From the NCBI RefSeq assembly GCF_009497895.1, contig NZ_CP033116.1, positions 3,968,001 through 4,032,000 on the forward strand: a stretch of 64,000 nucleotides of DNA, read 5' to 3'. The stretch comes from Halopseudomonas pelagia. Its GTDB lineage: Bacteria; Pseudomonadota; Gammaproteobacteria; Pseudomonadales; Pseudomonadaceae. Positions 21,950 to 32,148 of the stretch are shown piece after piece (position 1 is the stretch's first letter; each line of letters begins with the position of its first letter). Below the pieces are notes generated by a model. That model was not told where the DNA came from. It ran no database searches and worked only from the letters and a program-made list of their open reading frames with translations. The translations under genes were made by a program, and so were the position numbers.

Positions 21950-21978
21950 TTCATGTTCGCCGGCTTATCTGCTACAAT
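21950..21978 (+). promoter_or_regulatory. Predicted suhB promoter
   Basis: TTCATG and TACAAT are separated by 17 bp, 38 bp upstream of the suhB ATG. It lies in the trmJ-suhB divergent region. Confidence 0.5.
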
Positions 21979-22016
21979 TTCCGGCTTTTCACAATCCCCC
22001 AAGCAGAGACACCCGT

Positions 22017-22832
22017 ATGCAGCCCATGTTGAACATCGCCCTGCGCGCCGCCCGCGCCGCTGGAGAACTGATCTATCGCTCCGTGGAGCGGCTTGACGTT
22101 CTGACCGTCAACGAAAAGGAAGCCAACGATTACGTCAGCGAAGTGGATCGTGCTGCGGAACAAGCCATCATTGCGCAGCTGCGCAAGGCCTTCCCTGACC
22201 ACGGCATTCACGCCGAGGAATCAGGCTTTCAACCGGGCCAGGGTGAAGGTGCAGACATTGTCTGGATTATCGATCCGCTGGATGGCACCACCAACTTTCT
22301 GCGCGGCGTGCCGCACTACGCCGTCAGCATTGCCTGCCGCATTAAAGGCAAAATCGAGCACGCCGTGGTACTCGATCCGGTCCGGCAGGAAGAATTTACC
22401 GCCAGCCGTGGTCGCGGTGCAGCACTGAACGGCAAGCGCCTGCGCGTCAGCTCGCGCAAGACGCTGGATGGCGCGCTGCTGGGTACTGGCTTTCCGTTCC
22501 GGGCTGACCAAGTCGAATCGCTGGACAACTACATGGGCATGTTCAAGAGCCTGGTCGGCCAGACCGCTGGCATCCGCCGCTGCGGCGCAGCCAGCCTGGA
22601 CCTGGCCTACGTGGCCGCCGGCCGTTACGACGCGTTCTGGGAATTCGGCCTGGCCGAGTGGGATATGGCCGCAGGTAGCCTGTTGATTCAGGAAGCAGGC
22701 GGGCTGGTCAGCGACTTCACCGGCGGCCACCACTTCCTCGACAAGGGCCATCTAGTCGCTGGCAACCCCAAGTGCTTCAAAGCCGTACTGACCGCGATCC
22801 AGCCGCACCTGACACCGGTCATGAAGCGCTAA
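22017..22832 (+). CDS. suhB: Inositol-1-monophosphatase family protein SuhB
   Basis: The 271-residue protein belongs to the Mg2+-dependent inositol monophosphatase family; the metal-binding motifs WIIDPLDGTTNF and EWDMAAGSLL are intact. In E. coli SuhB also acts in rRNA antitermination complexes, and in P. aeruginosa it influences virulence gene regulation. The ATG at 22017 gives the usual N-terminus MQPMLNIALRAARAAGELI; the open frame upstream to 21462 runs antisense to trmJ and is a shadow. It is monocistronic and ends in a terminator. Confidence 0.96.
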   Translation: MQPMLNIALRAARAAGELIYRSVERLDVLTVNEKEANDYVSEVDRAAEQAIIAQLRKAFPDHGIHAEESGFQPGQGEGADIVWIIDPLDGTTNFLRGVPHYAVSIACRIKGKIEHAVVLDPVRQEEFTASRGRGAALNGKRLRVSSRKTLDGALLGTGFPFRADQVESLDNYMGMFKSLVGQTAGIRRCGAASLDLAYVAAGRYDAFWEFGLAEWDMAAGSLLIQEAGGLVSDFTGGHHFLDKGHLVAGNPKCFKAVLTAIQPHLTPVMKR

Positions 22833-22842
22833 CGCGCTTCAG

Positions 22843-22866
22843 AGCTACAAGCTACAAGCTACAAGC
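22843..22866. repeat. Tandem heptad repeat (AGCTACA x3)
   Basis: Three exact copies of AGCTACA plus AGC start 11 bp after the suhB stop codon. Confidence 0.8.
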
Positions 22867-22877
22867 AGTTATGATCA

Positions 22878-22910
22878 GGCCCGCATACTTGCCAATGCGG
22901 GCCTTTTTAT
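22878..22910 (+). terminator. Rho-independent terminator of suhB
   Basis: A 9-bp stem (GGCCCGCAT with ATGCGGGCC) with an 8-nt loop is followed by TTTTTAT. Confidence 0.93.
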
Positions 22911-22917
22911 TGCTCAC

Positions 22918-22948
22918 AAAAAAGCCCGCACTGGTGTCAGTACGGGCT
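22918..22948 (-). terminator. Rho-independent terminator of secDF
   Basis: On the minus strand a stem (AGCCCG with CGGGCT, one mismatch, then four more pairs) is followed by six T residues. It terminates the secD-secF transcript, tail to tail with the suhB terminator. Confidence 0.88.
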
Positions 22949-22970
22949 ATTGGTTTTGAACACTCTTGCC

Positions 22971-23000
22971 GCTTGAGGCTTGAAGCTTGAAGCTGCAGCT
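22971..23000. repeat. Tandem heptad repeat (GCTTGAA type)
   Basis: About four heptads (GCTTGAG, GCTTGAA, GCTTGAA, GCTGCAG) lie just beyond the secF stop codon, on the other side of the two terminators from the AGCTACA array. Confidence 0.75.
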
Positions 23001-23005
23001 AACCC

Positions 23006-23920
23006 CTAGGGCCGATCGTCCACCGCCTCTTCGATCTGCGGCGGAATCAGATCCTCGCGGGTCAGATTCATGGTCATCAACAGACCGTTGGAGACATAGA
23101 TCGAGGAATAAGTACCCACCCCGACACCAACGATCAGCGCCAGCGCGAAGCCCTGGATATTCTCGCCGCCAAAGAAATACAGCGCCAACAATACCAGCAG
23201 TGTAGAGGCGGAGGTGGCCAAAGTCCGTGCCAGTGTCTGCGTGGTAGATACGTTGATGATCTCTTCAAGATCAGCCTTGCGCATGATCCGCAGATTCTCT
23301 CGCACCCGGTCGAATACGACGATAGTGTCGTTCAACGAATAACCGATCACCGCCAACAATGCGGCCAGCACCGTGAGATCGAAGGACAGCCCAAGGATAG
23401 AGAAAAAGCCCAGTGTGAAGATCACGTCATGCACCAGCGCAACAATCGCCGCGACCGCAAACTTCATCTGAAAGCGCAGCGAAACGTAGAGCAGAATACC
23501 GGCCATGGCCAGCAACATGCCCAGCCCACCCTTGTCGCGCAGCTCCTCGCCTACCTGAGGGCCGATAAACTCGACCCTTTTGATGCTGACGTCGCTACCG
23601 TCTTCGTTCTGGATTAGCCGTGCAATCTGGCTACCCAAATCCGGATCATCACTGGCCAGACGAATCAGCACATCAGTCGATGCACCAAAGTTCTGCACGA
23701 TGGCGTCATCCCAGCCCTCTTCACGCAGGGTGGCGCGAATAGCTTCCAGATCGGCCGGGCTGGTGTAGTTCAATTCGACCAGCGCACCGCCAGTGAAATC
23801 CAGACCCAGATTCAGCTGCTTGATCGCCAGGCTGGCGATTGAGCCAATCATCAGCACCACGGCGACGGCAAAGAAGAACTTGCGCAGCGCCATGAAGTTA
23901 ATAGTTTTATCGGTAATCAT
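23006..23920 (-). CDS. secF: Protein translocase subunit SecF
   Basis: SecF forms with SecD a membrane complex that uses proton motive force to pull exported proteins through SecYEG. The 304-residue protein shows six transmembrane segments, the conserved LGLDFTGGALVELNY after helix 1 and YSLNDTIVVFDRVREN in the second half. The ATG ending at 23920 is preferred because GAGGAG lies 6 bp upstream, overlapping the end of secD; the frame extends to 23956. It is the last gene of the yajC-secD-secF group. Confidence 0.97.
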   Translation of the reverse strand: MITDKTINFMALRKFFFAVAVVLMIGSIASLAIKQLNLGLDFTGGALVELNYTSPADLEAIRATLREEGWDDAIVQNFGASTDVLIRLASDDPDLGSQIARLIQNEDGSDVSIKRVEFIGPQVGEELRDKGGLGMLLAMAGILLYVSLRFQMKFAVAAIVALVHDVIFTLGFFSILGLSFDLTVLAALLAVIGYSLNDTIVVFDRVRENLRIMRKADLEEIINVSTTQTLARTLATSASTLLVLLALYFFGGENIQGFALALIVGVGVGTYSSIYVSNGLLMTMNLTREDLIPPQIEEAVDDRP

Positions 23921-23930
23921 GATGCGCTCC

Positions 23931-25799
23931 TCACAGCCACAACTTCTTGATGTCACGTCCGCCGGTGGTCAGATTGACCATTGCACGAGTGACCATGATC
24001 GCGCTGAACATGGATGTGATGATGCCCAACGAGAGCGTCACCGCAAAACCTTTGATCGGGCCGGTGCCCATGGCAAACAGGATCACACCCACCAGCAACG
24101 TGGTCAGGTTACCGTCAACAATCGCCGAGAACGCCTTGTCATAGCCTTCGTGGATTGCCCGCTGTGCGGAAACACCCGCGGCCATCTCCTCCTTGATCCG
24201 CGAGAAAATCAGCACGTTGGCATCCACCGCCATACCCAGGGTCAGGACGATACCGGCAATACCGGGCAGGGTCAGGGTTGCGCCGAGCAGAGACATCAGC
24301 GCCAGCAGCAAAACCAGGTTGAAACTCAGGGCGATGCCGGCATAGACGCCGAAACCCTTGTACAGCACGACCATGAACACCAGTACCAGGAGGAAACCTA
24401 CCTGTGTAGCGGTGATACCCTTGGCGATGTTCTCTGCACCCAGGCTCGGCCCAATGGTCCTCTCTTCAACGAAATACATTGGCGCGGCCAGACCACCGGC
24501 GCGCAGCAGCAAGGCCAACTCTGAAGCTTCACCCGGCGAATCCAGGCCGGTAATCCGGAACTGGTTACCCAGCGTGCTTTGAATGGTCGCCAGGCTGATG
24601 ATGGCTTTCTCTTCGACAAAGGCCGGAACTTCTACCCTTTGCATTTCGCCATCAACTTCCTGCATAACCTCGCGAGCAATCTGACGCTGCTCGATGAAGA
24701 TCACCGCCATGCCACGCCCGATGTTATCGCGGGTGGCCCGAGTCATGAGGTCACCACCGTGCCCATCCAGACCGATATTGACCTGAGGGCGACCATTTTC
24801 ATCGAAATTGGACTGGGCGTCAGTCACCTGATCGCCAGTGAGGATAATGCTACGCTCGACATCCGCAGGTGGGCGCGCACCGCCACGGAACTCGAATGAT
24901 TCCACTGTCGCGCGGGGCGCATTCGGCTCGGCCGCCAGACGGAACTCAAGGTTTGCCGTCTTGCCCAGAATCCGCTTGGCCTCGGCGGTGTCTTGCACGC
25001 CCGGCAGCTCAACTACAATCCGATTGGCGCCTTGACGCTGTACCAGCGGCTCGGCCACACCCAACTCGTTTACCCGGTTACGCACTGTCGTCAGGTTCTG
25101 GCTGATGGCGTATTCGCGGATCTCTGCGAGCTCGGCATCGGTCAGGGTCAGACGCAACACTTCCAGCTCATCGCGCGTGGTGGTGCTCATCTGGAACTGA
25201 TTGTATTCAGCGGAAATCAAGCGTTGAGCGTCATCCAGCTGCTCCGCATCGGTAAAACCGAACTGCAGTACATTGCGCTGATTAGGCATGCTGCGATAGC
25301 GCACCCGCTCGCCACGCAGCAAGTTGCGCAGTTCGCTTTCATATACATTGACCCGCGCCTCGATGGCCTTGTCCATGTCCACTTCCAGCAGGAAGTGCAC
25401 ACCACCGGAAAGATCCAAGCCCAGCTTCATGGGACCGGCACCGATATTCATCAACCACTCAGGAGTGGTCGGCGCCAGATTCTGCGCGACGACAAACTCC
25501 TGACCCAGTGCGTCCCGAACCACGTCCTGAGCGCCAAGCTGATCCGAACGATTAACCAGCCGCACCAGACCGGAGCGACCCTGGTCGCCAAGATCCGTGC
25601 CCTTGGTGGCAATGTCTGCCTCAGCTAGCGCCGCTTCAATACGGTCCAGATCCTGCTGACCGATGGTTTGAGTAGAACTGGCGCCCGAGATCTGGATGGC
25701 CGGATCATCCGGATACAGATTAGGCATCGCATAGATCAGGCCCAGCACCAGCACGGCCACAATCAGCAGGTATTTCCAGAGGGGATAGCGGTTGAGCAT
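23931..25799 (-). CDS. secD: Protein translocase subunit SecD
   Basis: The 622-residue SecD carries one N-terminal helix, a large periplasmic region (P1 head and base, about residues 35-445) and five C-terminal helices with GMAVDANVLIFSRIKEE. It works with SecF and YajC to drive late steps of secretion. The ATG ending at 25799 (MLNRYPLWKY) fits Pseudomonas homologues; a TTG at 25817 lies in frame but has no ribosome site. It is followed within 10 bp by secF. A strong hairpin sits just upstream, between yajC and secD. Confidence 0.97.
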   Translation of the reverse strand: MLNRYPLWKYLLIVAVLVLGLIYAMPNLYPDDPAIQISGASSTQTIGQQDLDRIEAALAEADIATKGTDLGDQGRSGLVRLVNRSDQLGAQDVVRDALGQEFVVAQNLAPTTPEWLMNIGAGPMKLGLDLSGGVHFLLEVDMDKAIEARVNVYESELRNLLRGERVRYRSMPNQRNVLQFGFTDAEQLDDAQRLISAEYNQFQMSTTTRDELEVLRLTLTDAELAEIREYAISQNLTTVRNRVNELGVAEPLVQRQGANRIVVELPGVQDTAEAKRILGKTANLEFRLAAEPNAPRATVESFEFRGGARPPADVERSIILTGDQVTDAQSNFDENGRPQVNIGLDGHGGDLMTRATRDNIGRGMAVIFIEQRQIAREVMQEVDGEMQRVEVPAFVEEKAIISLATIQSTLGNQFRITGLDSPGEASELALLLRAGGLAAPMYFVEERTIGPSLGAENIAKGITATQVGFLLVLVFMVVLYKGFGVYAGIALSFNLVLLLALMSLLGATLTLPGIAGIVLTLGMAVDANVLIFSRIKEEMAAGVSAQRAIHEGYDKAFSAIVDGNLTTLLVGVILFAMGTGPIKGFAVTLSLGIITSMFSAIMVTRAMVNLTTGGRDIKKLWL

Positions 25800-25818
25800 A
25801 TCAAAGACCGATAACAAC

Positions 25819-25840
25819 CCGGGCGCCTGAAGGCGCCCGG
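25819..25840. other. GC-rich perfect hairpin between yajC and secD
   Basis: Nine perfect GC-rich pairs (CCGGGCGCC with GGCGCCCGG) enclose a TGAA loop, about 20 bp upstream of the secD ATG. There is no T run on either strand, so it is more likely an RNA processing/stability element or a translational control structure than a terminator. Confidence 0.6.
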
Positions 25841-25859
25841 ATAAAGTGAGAAGTAAGGA

Positions 25860-26192
25860 TCAAATGGCTTTCAAGGTACCCTTGGGCAATGCTGCCACAA
25901 CGGAACCTTTCTGGAACTTCAGTTCCTGACCGTCGCCCACTTCCAGCACGATGAACTCGTCAGTGACTTTCTTGACCTTGCCGAGAATCCCGCCACCGGT
26001 CACGACTTCATCACCAACTGTCAGGCCGCCGAGCAGGTTTTTGTGCTCTTTGGCGCGCTTGGCCTGGGGACGCCAGATCATCAGATAGAAGATAACCAGG
26101 AAACCGACCAGGAAAATCCACTCAAAACCACCACCCATGGGTGCAGCACCTTCGGCAGTCTGGGCCATGGCAGCAGGGATGAAAAAGCTCAT
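25860..26192 (-). CDS. yajC: Sec translocon accessory protein YajC
   Basis: The 110-residue protein has a single transmembrane helix (about residues 23-42, FEWIFLVGFLVIFYLMIW) followed by RPQAKRAKEHKNLLGGLTVGDEVVT, the conserved YajC core, and a small basic beta domain. It binds SecDF and AcrB-type transporters in E. coli. It lies between tgt and secD in the conserved queA-tgt-yajC-secDF order. Confidence 0.96.
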   Translation of the reverse strand: MSFFIPAAMAQTAEGAAPMGGGFEWIFLVGFLVIFYLMIWRPQAKRAKEHKNLLGGLTVGDEVVTGGGILGKVKKVTDEFIVLEVGDGQELKFQKGSVVAALPKGTLKAI

Positions 26193-26252
26193 GTAATACT
26201 CCTAATGATGAGAAACGGCGAAGACGGGTAAATGGGGCTTTCCAAGCGCACG

Positions 26253-28426
<2,174 letters not shown>

Positions 28427-28520
28427 GCAGGCGGCGGTTCCGGAAGGTAAAAAGGTGGCATATGGTAGCGGAAATGCGCGGGTCGGGCCAAAGAAAGCGC
28501 GTCTTATTCGCTCAGCAGCA

Positions 28521-28550
28521 TTGACCGAACAGCCTGGGGATTCGTATACT
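28521..28550 (+). promoter_or_regulatory. Promoter of the tRNA-Leu gene
   Basis: TTGACC and TATACT are separated by 18 bp, 26 bp upstream of the mature tRNA. The discriminator just after the -10 is GC-rich (CCGCGCC), as in stringently controlled stable-RNA promoters. Confidence 0.75.
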
Positions 28551-28575
28551 CCGCGCCGTCTGTTGGAAAGCACAG

Positions 28576-28662
28576 GCCTCGATGGCGGAATTGGTAGACG
28601 CGGCGGATTCAAAATCCGTTTCTGGTGACAGAGTGGGAGTTCGATTCTCCCTCGAGGCACCA
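28576..28662 (+). tRNA. tRNA-Leu (anticodon CAA)
   Basis: This is an 87-nt class II tRNA with a 7-bp acceptor stem (GCCTCGA with TCGAGGC), D-loop GGAATTGGTAGAC, an anticodon loop TTCAAAA giving CAA (reads UUG), a long variable arm (TTTCTGGTGACAGAG) and a T-arm with GTTCGATTC. The CCA end is encoded (28660-28662). A promoter lies upstream and a terminator downstream. Confidence 0.96.
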
Positions 28663-28710
28663 TCTGAACTTCTCAGGTGGTATCAGCAAGACCCAAAACA
28701 CCCCGAAAAG

Positions 28711-28732
28711 CCCGCCTTGAGCGGGTTTTTTT
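28711..28732 (+). terminator. Rho-independent terminator after tRNA-Leu
   Basis: A stem CCCGC/GCGGG with loop CTTGA is followed by seven T residues. Confidence 0.9.
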
Positions 28733-28762
28733 ATTGCCCGCGCTAAAACCGGGGCACTCGCG

Positions 28763-30754
28763 CTAAGGCAACACCAGCCCGCCAGACTCATGATGCAACT
28801 GGCGCAACCGCGCGCCCAGCTGAGTGATATTCTGCTGGTTGGCTTCTACCGCGCTGCGGTGCTCAGCACTGATCATCTCAAGCGCACGCTCATCCAGCAG
28901 AACTGCCAGCCCGTGCAACCCCTGCTGACGTTCGTCAGTGACCTGCTTCAACTCCTGCCTTTCCTGGCGCTGCGGCAAACCATAGCCAGTCTCAAGCAAT
29001 TCTGCGGGGCGACTGAGAAAGCCACTTTCTCGCAGCAACTCGCTCATAAGCTCTCCGGTCTCGTTCAAAGCCGCATCGTCCATGCGCCGGCCAGACACAT
29101 AACGGTCTTTCAAATCGTGCTTGATCAACATTATCTGGCGCCGTAATGCTGCCTGTTCCAGCAGCAACAGGGCCGCAGCAGTGCGATAGTCCGCGCGACT
29201 GAACCAGGATCGCCGTTCCTGCGGCGCTGCCCCAAGCCAATCCTCTACCTGTTGCTGCGGAAGATTCAGGCGTTCGCGCGCCAAGCTGAACATCAACTGA
29301 TAACGTTCACGGTAGGAATCAAAGTAATAGCCCTGACGCAGGGCTTCTGCCTGATCCTGCACAACTGACTCGTCCACCAGACCTGCGTGTTGGAGCAGCG
29401 CCCGCAGCCCGGTAGGGGTAACTGTTTCCATGCGGCGAATATCGAGACGATCGGTACCGCTGCGTAACAGTTTCAGCGTCTCAACGGCGCAGTTGTTGCT
29501 GACGAAGTAATAGGTGCCGTCGTAGCCCCAGTGCATCTCGGCGGCACGCTGAACCAGGCTGATTTGCTGCTCACGGGTCAAGCGCAGCGGCAGCGATTGC
29601 AACGAGCGTAACTCAACCTTGGTGTATTCATCGACGACCTGGCTCAACGGCAGCATGAACAAGCGCGACGGATAAGCTCCAGTCAGACCATCCCAACTGG
29701 ATAATTGAACGTCATCAACGAATGCGCGGAAAGACAACACCAGATGGTACTCCAGATCCATCAGGCATTCAGGCCCCAGCTCTCGCCCGGGCGCGCACAT
29801 GACCACCCGCAGCATGCTGTGCCCCCAGCGGCTGACCAATGCGCCATCCGGTTCGGCCAGCAGGTAATGCACCTGGTAGATACGCTCCGGATCGAGCTGT
29901 CCCAAAGCCGGCCGATCAAGATCCAGGCCGCCATTGACAAAAGACAAGCCTGGAGCACAGTCAGCTGACTCGCTGGGCGCCCAGCCAAAGTGTTCGGTGA
30001 AAAAATCATGCAACGCCGGCCGCCGGCAGCGATATTCGGGATCAAGCAGAAAATATTCAAGATTGACCGCGACAAACTCGCGCGGATTGCTCAACTCATA
30101 AGCATCCGGGGTGCGCAGGTACTGATCGTTCTGCCGCTCCACTTCTCCTCGGCCACCGATACGCGCAGGCCAGCCGGCAAGCTCAAGGAGCCTGGGGTCG
30201 TCACTGAGGGTAAATTGCCGCTGAGAGTTGCCCTGACAGGCTACGGGTAACCCAACCGGGCCAAGACTGCTGTGCTGCTGGCCGCAAAAGCGCGCTTGCC
30301 TACGCTCTTCTTCGTCCCAGAATTGCCCGCGATCATAAAAGTGCGCGAGCTCGTGTATGAGTGTCGCCTGCAGTTCTCGCTGCAGCGTATCGTGTTGACG
30401 GCCTGCTGGCAGCGCCTTATCGTCCGCCTGCACGAGTGCATCGAGCCAACGCCGATTGAGCAGTATTTGACCGTCAAAACCCGCTCGGCCCATGACGCTC
30501 TCTGGCAGACCAGACGACCAACGCACATTAATCTTGCGTTCCAGCTGTACCACCAACTGTGATGGTAATGCCTTGAGCGCGGCGTCAAGCAGCTGCCGGG
30601 TCGCCTGGAGCTGCTCAGCGCTCAATTCAGCCTTGTCCAACTGCACAGTCAACGCCGAATGGGCGACAGGGGTCCATAGCAACATCGCCAGGCTCGTCGC
30701 AATGACCCACAAGGCAACGCCCCGCCAGAGGGCGGGGCGCGTGTCACAGAACAA
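28763..30754 (-). CDS. DUF4105-family envelope protein with an N-terminal HExxH motif
   Basis: The 663-residue precursor has an N-terminal signal/anchor (about residues 11-34). The first third carries LIHELAHFYDRG, an HExxH metal-binding motif (His134, Glu135, His138). The middle is a DUF4105-type domain with WGHSMLR (His312) and SNNCAVETL (Cys422), which look like the His/Cys pair of a papain/NlpC-like fold. The C-terminal third is helical. DUF4105 proteins in Bacteroidetes have been reported as lipoprotein N-acyltransferases; whether this form shares that role is not known. It probably acts in the periplasm. It follows the DUF2388 gene by 42 bp on the same strand. Confidence 0.65.
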   Translation of the reverse strand: MFCDTRPALWRGVALWVIATSLAMLLWTPVAHSALTVQLDKAELSAEQLQATRQLLDAALKALPSQLVVQLERKINVRWSSGLPESVMGRAGFDGQILLNRRWLDALVQADDKALPAGRQHDTLQRELQATLIHELAHFYDRGQFWDEEERRQARFCGQQHSSLGPVGLPVACQGNSQRQFTLSDDPRLLELAGWPARIGGRGEVERQNDQYLRTPDAYELSNPREFVAVNLEYFLLDPEYRCRRPALHDFFTEHFGWAPSESADCAPGLSFVNGGLDLDRPALGQLDPERIYQVHYLLAEPDGALVSRWGHSMLRVVMCAPGRELGPECLMDLEYHLVLSFRAFVDDVQLSSWDGLTGAYPSRLFMLPLSQVVDEYTKVELRSLQSLPLRLTREQQISLVQRAAEMHWGYDGTYYFVSNNCAVETLKLLRSGTDRLDIRRMETVTPTGLRALLQHAGLVDESVVQDQAEALRQGYYFDSYRERYQLMFSLARERLNLPQQQVEDWLGAAPQERRSWFSRADYRTAAALLLLEQAALRRQIMLIKHDLKDRYVSGRRMDDAALNETGELMSELLRESGFLSRPAELLETGYGLPQRQERQELKQVTDERQQGLHGLAVLLDERALEMISAEHRSAVEANQQNITQLGARLRQLHHESGGLVLP

Positions 30755-30796
30755 TGGAGCTGGCGCCCTGATCAGACCGAGCGTCTAGGACTGTAA

Positions 30797-31117
30797 TCAC
30801 AATGCAAGAATAGCCTCGGCCAGCTGCATGTCGCTGGCTTGCAGCTCTGGCATCTGGTGGCGAATATGACCCAGAGCTGCTTCCAGATTGACGCCACGCA
30901 GATCACCGTTGCTACCAACGAAGCTGGCGGCATCTTCACGTGCCTGCAATACGACCTTGTCTGAACCGAAGGTGGCAGCAGTGCTATCGCCCAAGGCGTT
31001 AGCCGTATTGGCCAGGATGGAACCTATCGCGTTGGTCGTGCCCACAAAGCTGGAGGCGGAGGCCACTGCAGAAAAACCGATCAAACCAGCTGCAAGAATT
31101 ACAGAACGAATTTTCAT
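30797..31117 (-). CDS. Small exported DUF2388-family protein
   Basis: The 106-residue protein has a signal peptide (about residues 1-22, ending ASAS) and a mature domain with KVVLQAREDAASFVGSNGDLRGVNLEAAL, the hallmark of DUF2388, a family found mainly in Pseudomonas. AAGGAG lies 6 bp upstream of the ATG. The function is unknown; homologues are small periplasmic proteins, often in several copies per genome. It may be co-transcribed with the DUF4105 gene. Confidence 0.8.
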   Translation of the reverse strand: MKIRSVILAAGLIGFSAVASASSFVGTTNAIGSILANTANALGDSTAATFGSDKVVLQAREDAASFVGSNGDLRGVNLEAALGHIRHQMPELQASDMQLAEAILAL

Positions 31118-31479
31118 GAAAACTCCTTAATAAAGATCAAGCCCGCTTATTGCGGACCAACTCACCGATGATTTATCGGTTTACTCGGTATCAGTTTAGC
31201 CTGCATACCATGCTACCGGCGACCAATTTGCTGTCGCCAAAATATCTGGTCCGGCAAGCAGGCTTGGATAACAGCTCACAACCTGCCCCCGGTCGTTGAA
31301 TCTGACTTTGTTCGCACCTTAAAGTTCTGAGCTACAAGGCCGATGCATGGCAGGTAATTGAACTAATCAATCGGCCAGGAAGATTATGACAAAATGTAAT
31401 AACGCTCGGCTGGTCATCATTAACCTGAACCAGTTAGACTTGGCGACCTTTTGACGCCACCAAAAAGCAGCGATCACGG
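31118..31479. promoter_or_regulatory. Divergent regulatory region between the DUF2388 gene and the aryl polyene cluster
   Basis: This 362-bp non-coding region must hold the cluster promoter. It contains ATTGA-N5-TCAAT (31357-31371), a LysR-box-like T-N11-A palindrome. It also contains GGCGAC-N9-GTCGCC (31218-31238), TGGCG-N9-CGCCA (31441-31459) and CCGAT-N5-ATCGG near 31166. No strong consensus promoter facing the cluster was found, which suggests activator-dependent or alternative-sigma transcription. No regulator gene is encoded here. Confidence 0.4.
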
Positions 31480-32148
31480 ATGAGCCAATCCCTTTACATT
31501 GAGGACTGGGCAGGCTGGAGCGCCAACCAGATTCTGCCCGCGGACTCGGCCCATAATCTGGACGCGCGGATCGGAACTCCCCTATTGCCTGCCATGCTGA
31601 GACGTCGCCTGGACAATGCAGGCCGTGCTGTATGCGAGATACTGGCGCTGCTCGATCACACGGGCGATTACCCGATCATTTACGCTTCGCGCCATGGTGA
31701 TGTGACGAGCTCGCTAGACATGCTGACCTCGCTCGCTCGCGGGGATGAGCTCTCCCCTGCGCGTTTTTCCATGTCTGTACACAACGCTGTGATGGGCGTT
31801 TATTCCATAGCGCGCAAACATCACAGCCCGATTCAGGCCTTGGGTGCTGCGGGGGATGAGTTCGAAGCGCTGATGTGCGAGGCACTAGGCTATCTTGCCA
31901 CCGGCCATAAAGCCGTAATCGTCGTGCTTTCCGAAGGCGAGATGCCCGCTGAGTATGCTGACTATGCAGAGCATTGCGAACAACCGAGTGTTGTGGCCAT
32001 GAGACTGACCTCCCACCTGGGCAGGAAACTGGTTTCCGCACCATGCGCGCGGCCAGGGCACCCCACGCCGCTCGACATCATGGCCTGGCTTGAGGCACCT
32101 GATACCTGGTTAGCTGCCCGACAATCCTGGCGCCTGGAGAATTCGTGA
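31480..32148 (+). CDS. apeC: Aryl polyene chain-length-factor-like ketosynthase (ApeC-like)
   Basis: The 222-residue protein matches the short ketoacyl-synthase-like family (Ketoacyl-synt_2) that opens aryl polyene clusters. It resembles the N-terminal half of a ketosynthase, with SVHNAVMGVYSIARKH. The nucleophile position is not cysteine (QALGAAGDEFEAL), so it should not be catalytic by itself. In the Xenorhabdus APE system the equivalent ApeC is a chain-length factor pairing with ketosynthase ApeO. Its stop overlaps the next start (GTGA). It is the first gene of the cluster, preceded by a 362-bp regulatory gap. Confidence 0.85.
   Translation: MSQSLYIEDWAGWSANQILPADSAHNLDARIGTPLLPAMLRRRLDNAGRAVCEILALLDHTGDYPIIYASRHGDVTSSLDMLTSLARGDELSPARFSMSVHNAVMGVYSIARKHHSPIQALGAAGDEFEALMCEALGYLATGHKAVIVVLSEGEMPAEYADYAEHCEQPSVVAMRLTSHLGRKLVSAPCARPGHPTPLDIMAWLEAPDTWLAARQSWRLENS

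Noticed and set aside
21462..22016. Upstream extension of the suhB frame
   Set aside because: It runs antisense to trmJ; SuhB homology starts exactly at ATG 22017.
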